The notes beneath the pieces are model-generated. The model was not told the DNA's origin. It did no database searches and saw nothing but the letters and a program-made list of their open reading frames with translations. A stretch of 20,194 bases of DNA from DYHD01 sp964411065. Lineage in GTDB: Bacteria > Nitrospirota > Thermodesulfovibrionia > Thermodesulfovibrionales > Dissulfurispiraceae. Shown here piece by piece: positions 1-6,366 of the stretch (positions are counted from its first letter, which is position 1; each line of letters opens with the position of its first letter). The stretch lies in the NCBI GenBank assembly GCA_964411065.1, contig CAYPJO010000038.1, positions 1-20,194 of the forward strand, written 5' to 3'. The position numbers were made by a program, and so were the translations under genes.

Positions 1-215
1 GCCTTGAAATAGTTTTACAAAATTTTCTTACCAGAGTTGGGCTCATTAGTGCTATTGAAAGAAAGATTAATTTTATGATAAATTTAAAGCTTATAAAAAC
101 ACGCTTTTTTTAGAAGCTCCGATGGTCCTGATGTTCAAAGGGGTCTTCATAAAACATTTTGTATATCAGGTTAAGGAGATTTAAAAAAGCGGAAGAAAAC
201 CATGGAGGTAAAAAA
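1..215 (+). other. 5' leader region upstream of rpsB
   Basis: No complete gene is recognised here. A reading frame is open from the left edge (base 3) to a TAG at 111-113; its 36 residues could be the tail of an upstream gene, but they resemble nothing I know and the composition makes this length plausible by chance. Bases 88-118 can fold into an AT-rich hairpin: AGCTT (88-92) pairs with AAGCT (114-118) and TAAAAA (94-99) with TTTTTA (107-112), with one mismatch between the two blocks. A TTGAAA at 55-60 with ATAAAT 17 bases later is a weak promoter candidate. The stretch 116-150 is richer in G and C than its surroundings and may be part of a structured rpsB leader, but no known ribosomal-protein leader motif could be confirmed. 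Confidence 0.3.
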
Positions 216-1007
216 GTGAGTGTCGTAACGATGAAAGAGCTATTAGAATCTGGTGTGCATTTTGGCCATCAAGTAAAAGTTTGGAATCCAAAGATGAAAA
301 AGTATATCTTTGGAGAAAGAAATGGCATACATATAATTGATTTACAAAAGACTCTCAAAGGACTGGAAGAAGCCTATGCTTTTATCAGAGATATAGCCGC
401 CCAAGGTAAATCTCTCCTTTTTGTGGGTACTAAAAAACAAGCTCAAGACTCGATTTATGAAGAAGCCACAAGAGCTAATGCCTTTTATGTTAATAATAGG
501 TGGCTTGGCGGAATGCTAACAAACTTTGTTACTGTAAAAAAGAGTATTGAAAGATTAAAGAAAATAGAAGCAATGAGAGTTGATGGTACTTACAATGCTT
601 TAACTAAAAAAGAGGTATCTAAATTAGAAAAAGAAAGAGCTAAATTGGAAAAAAATCTCATAGGAATAAAAGACATGGAGAGTTTACCAGGTGCTCTCTT
701 TGTGATTGACCCTAAAAAAGAGAGAATTGCTGTAGCTGAGGCACGGAGACTCTCAATTCCTATTGTAGCTGTCGTGGATACAAATTGTGACCCAGATGAG
801 GTTGATTATGTAATACCGGGTAATGATGATGCGATCAGAGCTATAAAGCTAATTACTTCAAAGATTGCTAATGCCTATCTTGAGGGTAAGGGTATTTTAA
901 GTAAAACTCAAGAAGAAGCAAAGATGCCTGCAACAGAAAAAGAAGATAGATTAGATAAGATTCAAGAAACAATCGCTGAGAATGTATCAATGGAGGTCAT
1001 AGAATGA
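216..1007 (+). CDS. rpsB: 30S ribosomal protein S2
   Basis: Ribosomal protein uS2 of the small subunit, needed for binding of bS1 and for mRNA recruitment. The N-terminus carries the family signature (MKELLESGVHFGHQ, then WNPKM and the IHIIDLQKT stretch). Further in are LFVGTKKQA, NNRWLGGMLTNF, the coiled-coil insert and the LPGALFVIDPKKE and IPIVAVVDTNCDPDEVDY blocks. I start it at the GTG at 216, because a full GGAGGT Shine-Dalgarno lies at 204-209 with 6 bases of spacing and because S2 proteins commonly begin with a version of MSVVTMKELLE; an upstream ATG at 159 would add 19 atypical residues. The product is 263 residues, normal for S2. It heads the widely conserved rpsB-tsf-pyrH-frr order, and its TGA overlaps the tsf ATG by 4 bases, which suggests translational coupling. 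Confidence 0.97.
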   Translation: MSVVTMKELLESGVHFGHQVKVWNPKMKKYIFGERNGIHIIDLQKTLKGLEEAYAFIRDIAAQGKSLLFVGTKKQAQDSIYEEATRANAFYVNNRWLGGMLTNFVTVKKSIERLKKIEAMRVDGTYNALTKKEVSKLEKERAKLEKNLIGIKDMESLPGALFVIDPKKERIAVAEARRLSIPIVAVVDTNCDPDEVDYVIPGNDDAIRAIKLITSKIANAYLEGKGILSKTQEEAKMPATEKEDRLDKIQETIAENVSMEVIE

Positions 1008-1624
1008 CAATTAGTGCTAATATGGTCAAAGAATTAAGGGAAAGAACAGGTTCTGGTTTAATGGATTGTAAAAGAGCTCTTGAGGAATCGAAGGGAGATT
1101 TAGAAAAGGCAATAGATTGGCTTAGACAGAAAGGGCTTGCAGCCGCTTCTAAAAAATCAGGGAGAAAGGCAACAGAAGGTTTAATAGGTTCATATGTTCA
1201 TATGGATAAAATAGGAGTATTGGTAGAGATCAATTGTGAAACCGATTTTGTTGCAAGAACTGATGAGTTCAGAAATCTTGTAAAGGACATCGCAATGCAC
1301 ATTGCTGCAACAAATCCTTCATATCTATCGCCTGCTGATGTTCCAGCAAAGATAATAGAGAAAGAAAAAGAAATATATAGAGCACAAATCACTAATAAAC
1401 CGGCTCATGTTATCGAGAAGATAGTTGAAGGCAAACTGGAGAAATTTTTTAGCGACAACTGCCTAACAGAGCAAATCTTTATAAAAGATACTGAACAAAA
1501 AAAGAGGGTTAAGGATTTGATTAATGAGAAGATTGCTAAGTTGGGTGAAAATATAGTATTGAGGAGATTCGTAAGATTCCAACTGGGAGAAGGGCTTGAA
1601 ACAAAAGAGTCCTCTAATGAATAA
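1004..1624 (+). CDS. tsf: Elongation factor Ts, short form
   Basis: Guanine nucleotide exchange factor that releases GDP from EF-Tu. Residues 5-52 form the UBA-like N-terminal domain with VKELRERTGSGLMDCKRAL and a following KGLAAA motif. The catalytic TDFVAR motif sits at about residues 80-85, inside the exchange core (INCETDFVARTDEF). At 206 residues it is shorter than the 283-residue E. coli protein and resembles short forms such as that of Thermus, with one core half and a direct run to the conserved C-terminal block GENIVLRRFVRF. It is therefore a natural short form and not a truncation. The start ATG overlaps the rpsB stop as ATGA, and GGAGGT at 992-997 is its ribosome binding site, lying inside the rpsB 3' end. 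The C-terminal codons overlap possible starts of pyrH. Confidence 0.96.
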   Translation: MTISANMVKELRERTGSGLMDCKRALEESKGDLEKAIDWLRQKGLAAASKKSGRKATEGLIGSYVHMDKIGVLVEINCETDFVARTDEFRNLVKDIAMHIAATNPSYLSPADVPAKIIEKEKEIYRAQITNKPAHVIEKIVEGKLEKFFSDNCLTEQIFIKDTEQKKRVKDLINEKIAKLGENIVLRRFVRFQLGEGLETKESSNE

Positions 1625-2381
1625 AGAATCCAAGGAATACACCAGAAAAACAAAAAAACGAGAGATTGTGTATAAAAGAGTATTATTGAAACTTAGCGGT
1701 GAAGCCCTTATGGGAGATAGGGGCTACGGCATCGACCCTGTAGCTACTGAATTCATTGCCTCGGAAATTAAAAAGATTGTTAGCTTAGGTGTACAAGTTG
1801 CTATAGTAATTGGTGGTGGCAATATTTTTAGAGGAATAGAAGCTTCTACTAAAGGCATCGAAAGGGCTTCAGCTGACTATATGGGAATGCTTGCAACTGT
1901 TATAAATGCATTAGCACTGCAGAATGCTTTAGAGAAATTAGGATTGCAAACAAGGGTTCAATCTGCAATAGAGATGAAAGCTTTAGCTGAATCCTATATA
2001 AGAAGGAGAGCAATAAGACATTTAGAAAAAGGGAGAATTGTCATTTTTGCTGCAGGCACAGGGAATCCATATTTTACTACAGATACTGCAGCAGCACTTA
2101 GAGCTATTGAAATAGGTGCAGAAGTAATCCTAAAGGGAACAAAGGTCGACGGTATATATACATCAGATCCATTGATAGACTCTAGTGCTAAAAAATTCGA
2201 TATTATTTCTCATTTTGATGTATTAAAATATAATCTGAAAGTAATGGATTCAACTGCGATAACACTTTGTCGTGAAAATAATATCCCTATAATAGTATTC
2301 AATTTAAAAAACAGGGATAGTTTAAAAGAGATAATCTATGGAAACAGGGTTGGAACTATTGTAAGTAGTGAAAAAAATTGA
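1617..2381 (+). CDS. pyrH: Uridylate (UMP) kinase
   Basis: Bacterial hexameric UMP kinase of the amino acid kinase fold, converting UMP to UDP with ATP in pyrimidine nucleotide synthesis. Diagnostic blocks are KRVLLKLSGEALMGD near the N-terminus, the glycine-rich IVIGGGNIFRG, ASADYMGMLATVINALALQ, the FAAGTGNPYFTTDTAAALRA loop and ILKGTKVDGIYTSDP. The start is uncertain. ATG 1617 (254 residues, chosen here) has only a weak GAG at 1607-1609. TTG 1596 has GGGAG at 1585-1589. GTG 1668 would begin directly before the YKRVLLKLSG core, as most family members do, but has poor upstream spacing. Either of the first two choices places the start inside tsf, so the genes overlap and are probably coupled. 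Confidence 0.95.
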   Translation: MNKESKEYTRKTKKREIVYKRVLLKLSGEALMGDRGYGIDPVATEFIASEIKKIVSLGVQVAIVIGGGNIFRGIEASTKGIERASADYMGMLATVINALALQNALEKLGLQTRVQSAIEMKALAESYIRRRAIRHLEKGRIVIFAAGTGNPYFTTDTAAALRAIEIGAEVILKGTKVDGIYTSDPLIDSSAKKFDIISHFDVLKYNLKVMDSTAITLCRENNIPIIVFNLKNRDSLKEIIYGNRVGTIVSSEKN

Positions 2382-2512
2382 GTTTATTTTATCTGTTTAA
2401 CTTTTCTACTATTTATTGCTCCTTTTGAGAGTCATTGATTTAACATTAAGAAATTGCTTTACTTTTCATAGAAGTAATTTGAGAGTTCTTAGAGTAAACA
2501 GAGGGGTCTACA

Positions 2513-3067
2513 ATGCAAGAACTTAAAAAAAAGGCGAATGATCGTATGGAGGGAACTATTAGTGTTCTAAGAAAAGAGCTTGCATCAATCAGAACAGGCA
2601 GAGCTTCTTTATCATTATTGGATGGTATAACTGTTGAATATTATGGCTCTCATGTGCCTTTAAGCCAGGTTGCAACCTTGGGTATCCCCGATGGCAAACA
2701 AATTATTATTCAACCTTGGGAACAAAAACTTCTCACCGTAATTGAGAAAGCCATTTTGAAATCAGACTTAGGATTAACTCCTATGAATGATGGCAAAATC
2801 ATAAGAATTGTCGTTCCCCCACTCACCGAAGAAAGGAGAAAACAACTCGTAAAGGTAATCAAAAAGAAGGCTGAGGAAGCTCGGGTAGCTATTAGAAACA
2901 TCAGAAGGGAGCTTAACGAAGAGATTAAGAAGAGTGAAAAGGAGAAGAATATCAGCGAAGATGATGCTAAGAGACTTCAGTCTGAGATCCAAAAGATAAC
3001 AGACTCATTCATCAATAAGATTGATGAATTGATCAAGAATAAAGAGAAAGAGATTATGGCTGTATAG
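2513..3067 (+). CDS. frr: Ribosome recycling factor
   Basis: Cytoplasmic RRF, which together with EF-G splits the post-termination ribosome. The sequence is collinear with the family over its full 184 residues (usual length about 185). It shows the RTGRAS loop near residues 27-32, the domain II segment VPLSQVATLGIPDGKQIIIQPW, the GLTPMNDGKIIRIVVPPLTEERRK block and the long C-terminal helices ending in the family-typical DELIKNKEKEIM. GAGGGG at about 2500-2505 precedes the ATG at suitable spacing. A 131-base spacer separates it from pyrH, so it may have its own promoter as well as read-through. The usual partners uppS and cdsA do not follow; a DksA-like gene does. Confidence 0.97.
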   Translation: MQELKKKANDRMEGTISVLRKELASIRTGRASLSLLDGITVEYYGSHVPLSQVATLGIPDGKQIIIQPWEQKLLTVIEKAILKSDLGLTPMNDGKIIRIVVPPLTEERRKQLVKVIKKKAEEARVAIRNIRRELNEEIKKSEKEKNISEDDAKRLQSEIQKITDSFINKIDELIKNKEKEIMAV

Positions 3068-3132
3068 TTCTCTCTTTTCCGCAAATTTTTGATTTTACTG
3101 TTCTTTTATTAATTTAAAATTGAGAGGTTATA

Positions 3133-3570
3133 ATGTTAGAGAATGGTGAGCAAAAAGAACTTGGTCAAAAACAAGAAAAAGAATCTTATATCCGCGCTGA
3201 AAACTTGAAGAAACTTCTTATAAATTTAAGAGAAAAACTAATTAGAGAGGCAAAGGAAGAAATAAAAAAATTTAAAGGGGGTGAAAAAAAACAGATAGTC
3301 GAAAGTGTTATGGATGATGCTGATTTATCAGTCATAGACCTTTCTGAAGATATAAGTCTTAAACAACTCTCTGCACATAGAGAGACTCTTATTAAAATAG
3401 ATGAAGCTCTAAGGAAATTAGAGGAGGGAACCTATGGCTTATGTGAAGAGTGTGGTGAAGAGATTAGTGTTGAAAGATTAAAGATAATTCCCTTTGCTAC
3501 TCATTGTATAGAGTGTCAGGAGAAAAAAGAATTACTCGAAAAGATTCAACAATCTGAAGAGTTACTCTAA
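3133..3570 (+). CDS. DksA/TraR-family zinc-finger regulator
   Basis: Probable RNA polymerase secondary-channel regulator of the DksA/TraR type. The 145-residue product has an N-terminal helical region (about 20-50), a coiled-coil tip with the DxxD pattern (D61 and D64, in MDDADLS) that corresponds to the functional acidic tip of DksA, and a second helix with EALRKLEEGTYG. A complete four-cysteine zinc finger follows (C104, C107, C125, C128; CEEC ... CIEC with 17 residues between pairs). Because both the tip acids and all four cysteines are kept, a true DksA-like role in the (p)ppGpp response is plausible; otherwise it would be one of the many TraR-type paralogues. GAGAGG about 7 bases upstream of the ATG is the ribosome binding site. 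It is convergent with truA and shares 4 bases with it. Confidence 0.88.
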   Translation: MLENGEQKELGQKQEKESYIRAENLKKLLINLREKLIREAKEEIKKFKGGEKKQIVESVMDDADLSVIDLSEDISLKQLSAHRETLIKIDEALRKLEEGTYGLCEECGEEISVERLKIIPFATHCIECQEKKELLEKIQQSEELL

Positions 3571-4343
3571 TAACAAACCTTCTCTAAAAAAAGGCCTTTG
3601 GCAGGCGCTGCCTGCCCTGCTAATCTCCTGTCTTTTAGCAGTAAAATTTTTTCCATATCTTTAGTTTTCTTCTTTCCTCTACCAACCTCATAAATTGACC
3701 CTACAATGTTTCTAACCATATGTCTAAGGAATGAATCCGCCTCAACGGTGACCTTGATGAACTTGCCTTCTAAGGAAAAACCTAAAAAACTTATTCTATT
3801 TATGGTATCAATTTTAATCGAGATTATTGTTCTTATATTATTTTTGGAGTTACACTTACTAGCCGTGAATGAGGTGAAATCATGTTTACCGACTAACAGA
3901 TTAGCAGCCTCTATCATTGCGATAGTGTCTAATTTATGAGGAATCTTCCATGTATATCGTACTAAAAAAGGCGAGATTACTTCAGTATTGGCTATATAAT
4001 ATGAATATATCTTGCTTTTTGCGTCATAACGGGGGTTAAAAGAGATATCTTCTTCAAAAGCGCTTAGAATTCTTATGTCATTGGGTAAAAGCGCATTCAA
4101 AGCACGCTTAATTGCTTTTGTTTCTAGTTGAGAAAAAGTTTTAAAGGAAGCTATTTGGGAGATAGCATGGACGCCCGCATCTGTTCTCCCAGCTGCAATT
4201 ATCTTACAATTCTCTCCAGTTAATTTAAAGATTGCTTTTTGAAGTACACCCTGAATAGTGATAACATTACTTGTAGGTGCTTGAACTTGCCAGCCCTTAT
4301 AGTTGGTCCCATCATATTGAAGTTCTAAAACGATATTTCTCAT
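3567..4343 (-). CDS. truA: tRNA pseudouridine(38-40) synthase
   Basis: Isomerises uridines 38-40 in the anticodon arm of many tRNAs. The N-terminus LELQYDGTNYKGWQVQ is the RNA-binding start of the TruA fold. The catalytic aspartate is D55 in AGRTDAGVHA, and the later blocks LNALLPNDIRI, FNPRYDAKSKIYSYYI, HDFTSF, DSFLRHMVRNIVGS and RLAGQAAPAKGLFLEKV all match the family. The length of 258 residues is normal. No Shine-Dalgarno is visible upstream of the ATG; the region before it reads ACCTCTATTTCT in the sense direction. The gene is divergent from dnaG across 220 bases and convergent with the dksA-like gene, whose TAA it overlaps by 4 bases (both stop codons lie within 3567-3570). Confidence 0.96.
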   Translation of the reverse strand: MRNIVLELQYDGTNYKGWQVQAPTSNVITIQGVLQKAIFKLTGENCKIIAAGRTDAGVHAISQIASFKTFSQLETKAIKRALNALLPNDIRILSAFEEDISFNPRYDAKSKIYSYYIANTEVISPFLVRYTWKIPHKLDTIAMIEAANLLVGKHDFTSFTASKCNSKNNIRTIISIKIDTINRISFLGFSLEGKFIKVTVEADSFLRHMVRNIVGSIYEVGRGKKKTKDMEKILLLKDRRLAGQAAPAKGLFLEKVCY

Positions 4344-4363
4344 AGAAATAGAGGTCAGTTTTG

Positions 4364-4376
4364 TTCGATAATCGAA
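4364..4376. promoter_or_regulatory. Inverted repeat upstream of truA
   Basis: TTCGAT-A-ATCGAA, a perfect inverted repeat with 6-base arms and a single central base, 20 bases ahead of the truA start. It could be an operator or chance; no factor can be named. Confidence 0.2.
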
Positions 4377-4501
4377 TATAAAGTTTGAAAATATCTGCTT
4401 TCCTATATTTTAAATAGATTTATTCAATGAGATTTTTTTAAGATAATCAGAATGATTAATAAATACCTTAATGAAATTTGTCATTGAGAGTGTCTTAGAT
4501 T

Positions 4502-4531
4502 TTGACATTTTAGATGAATAGACATTATAGA
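4502..4531 (+). promoter_or_regulatory. Candidate sigma-70 promoter for dnaG-rpoD
   Basis: A perfect -35 hexamer TTGACA lies at 4502-4507. With an 18-base spacer the -10 box would be TATAGA (4526-4531); with 17 bases it would be TTATAG. Transcription would then begin near 4538, giving a leader of roughly 26 bases before the dnaG ATG. The -10 box overlaps the first of two palindromes. Confidence 0.5.
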
Positions 4532-4557
4532 GATCTCTATTATACCAAAATTGGTAT
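4527..4557. promoter_or_regulatory. Tandem palindromes, probable operator of dnaG
   Basis: Two perfect inverted repeats stand one base apart. ATAGAGATCTCTAT (4527-4540) is a 14-base perfect palindrome over the proposed -10 and start site. ATACCAA-AA-TTGGTAT (4542-4557) has 7-base arms with a 2-base centre and occupies the place where a ribosome binding site would be, ending 6 bases before the ATG. No purine-rich Shine-Dalgarno is present. The 2-base centre is too short for a full RNA hairpin, which favours a protein-binding DNA site, though a 5-bp stem with a 6-base loop could form. Confidence 0.45.
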
Positions 4558-4563
4558 TATTCT

Positions 4564-6297
4564 ATGGATTTTAGCAAACTTGTAGATGAGATTCGCTCAA
4601 GGGTAGATATTGTTGAAATTATAAAGGATTTCGTTGAATTAAAAAAATCTGGTCAAAACTGGAAAGGATTATGCCCCTTTCACCCTGAGAAAACACCTTC
4701 TTTTATGGTTAGCCCTTCTAAGCAAATTTTTCACTGTTTTGGTTGCAACAAAGGAGGTGATGTCTTTTCCTTCATAATGGGCTATGAGAATATAAGTTTT
4801 ACAGAGGCAGTTCGATTAGTCGCTCAAAAGATAGGAATCGAACTGACAAATTCAGATGATACATCTGAATATAGAAAAAGTCAAAAAGAAAAGATTTTTT
4901 CAATCAATAAGGAAGCCTTAAATTATTTTAGAAAATGTTTAAGTGAATCTAAACAAGCCCTTTTTTATTTGAGAGAAAGGGGGGTTAAAGATGAATCTAT
5001 CGAAAAGTTTTCATTGGGATTTACGAATAGTGACAAGGATGCTCTTTGCAATCACTTGACAAAGGTAGGATTTGAAATAGAGGATATAAAACTGTCGGGA
5101 TTAGTAGTTTTTAGCGATGGCAAATATCAAGATTTCTTTAAAAAAAGGATAATTTTCCCTATTTTTGACCTTAGGAATAGGTGTGTAGGTTTTGGTGGAA
5201 GGACATTGTTACAGATGAAAGAAGTTCCTAAATATATAAATTCTCCTGATACATTAGTTTTTAGAAAGGGAGAAATATGTTTTGGCTTAAATTTTGCGAA
5301 GAATTCTATTAGTCAGAAGGGATATTCCATGATTGTAGAAGGCTACTTCGATACAATCATGTCTCATCAGTTTGGGTTTGACAACACAGTTTCACCATTG
5401 GGAACCGCTCTTACAATCGAACAATTAAAAAAAATAAAAAGACTTGCAAATAAGATCCTTCTTGTATTCGATGGTGATTCTGCTGGCATATCTGCTGCTA
5501 AAAGAACTCTTGAACTTATATTTTCTGAAGCTATGATAGCAAAAGTACTTATGTTACCTACTGGTGAAGATCCAGATAGTTTTTTTAGAAAATATGGCTC
5601 ATCTGAGATGATTAAGTATATGAGGCAATCAAAAAAACCCATCGAGTTCATCCTTAGCTTATATCCAAAAGATATTATCGAGGGGGTGAAGTGTACACTC
5701 TCAATGATATCACTATGCCCTGACCTATTGATGAGAGATAAATCAATAAAGGAATTGTCTGAAGTTTCAAAATTAGATGAACTGACCTTAAGACAGGAGT
5801 TAGTAAATTTAGCTAAGAAGAATGCAAAACTAATGAAGAGACATGAAAAAAAGGAATCGTTACAAAATGTAACACAAATAAATAATTTTATTGATAGTAA
5901 CAAAGAAGAAGAGACACTTTTAAAAGTAGTTCTCCTGTATCCAAATTACTACTCTAAAATTACTGCTCAAATTAGTGAAGAAAAATTAGATCACTCTTTA
6001 GTAAAAAATATCTTTTATAAAATCGGAGATATCTTAAGTAATACTCAAGAATTTACTTTGGAAAGACTTTTGCAAGTATGCACCCCTCTAGAACAACAAC
6101 TAATCACAAAACTTATGTTTACATACTATATTGAACCAGAATCTATTGATAAAATTATAATTGATAAAATTATAAAAGACTGTATTAAAGGAATTGAAAT
6201 TAGAGAAATTGAAAAACAAATCAAAAAAGAGACAGATGTAACAATACTAAAAAGATTACTCTTAGAAAAAAGAAGGTTGATCTCTCAAAAGAACTAA
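4564..6297 (+). CDS. dnaG: DNA primase
   Basis: Replicative primase that makes RNA primers at the fork with DnaB. Domain order is complete. The N-terminal CHC2 zinc-binding domain has ligands C37, H40, C58 and C61 (CPFH ... HCFGC). The catalytic core spans about 120-370 and includes FGGRTL and the TOPRIM fold, with its glutamate in VEGYFD (E259), DGD at 303-305 and DPDSF at 336-340. A divergent helicase-interacting C-terminal domain covers about 430-577. The 577 residues are typical. The ATG has no Shine-Dalgarno, and the two palindromes sit directly upstream. A tandem 15-base duplication lies in the C-terminal domain. rpoD follows after 69 bases, recalling the rpsU-dnaG-rpoD macromolecular synthesis operon of other bacteria but without rpsU. 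Confidence 0.97.
   Translation: MDFSKLVDEIRSRVDIVEIIKDFVELKKSGQNWKGLCPFHPEKTPSFMVSPSKQIFHCFGCNKGGDVFSFIMGYENISFTEAVRLVAQKIGIELTNSDDTSEYRKSQKEKIFSINKEALNYFRKCLSESKQALFYLRERGVKDESIEKFSLGFTNSDKDALCNHLTKVGFEIEDIKLSGLVVFSDGKYQDFFKKRIIFPIFDLRNRCVGFGGRTLLQMKEVPKYINSPDTLVFRKGEICFGLNFAKNSISQKGYSMIVEGYFDTIMSHQFGFDNTVSPLGTALTIEQLKKIKRLANKILLVFDGDSAGISAAKRTLELIFSEAMIAKVLMLPTGEDPDSFFRKYGSSEMIKYMRQSKKPIEFILSLYPKDIIEGVKCTLSMISLCPDLLMRDKSIKELSEVSKLDELTLRQELVNLAKKNAKLMKRHEKKESLQNVTQINNFIDSNKEEETLLKVVLLYPNYYSKITAQISEEKLDHSLVKNIFYKIGDILSNTQEFTLERLLQVCTPLEQQLITKLMFTYYIEPESIDKIIIDKIIKDCIKGIEIREIEKQIKKETDVTILKRLLLEKRRLISQKN
6145..6174 (+). repeat. Tandem 15-bp duplication inside dnaG
   Basis: ATTGATAAAATTATA occurs twice in direct succession (6145-6159 and 6160-6174). 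It is in frame and encodes IDKII-IDKII at residues 528-537 of DnaG, within the variable helicase-interaction domain. Confidence 0.85.
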
Positions 6298-6366
6298 CGA
6301 TTATTTAATAATATTTAGAATTCATCTATTAATATAAATAGCTATGCATTTGATCGAGGCAAAGCT

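Noticed and set aside
1004..1624. tsf considered truncated because it is 206 residues
   Set aside because: The C-terminal block GENIVLRRFVRF is intact and short EF-Ts forms of this size are known; there is no frameshift signal.
2435..2463. Possible promoter TTGATT/TTTACT before frr
   Set aside because: Both boxes match poorly and such matches are common in AT-rich spacers; not listed as a feature.
5367..5903. A 178-codon open frame antisense to dnaG
   Set aside because: Hydrophobic, low-complexity translation typical of the reverse complement of an AT-rich gene; dnaG is unambiguous here and no ribosome binding site or family match supports it.
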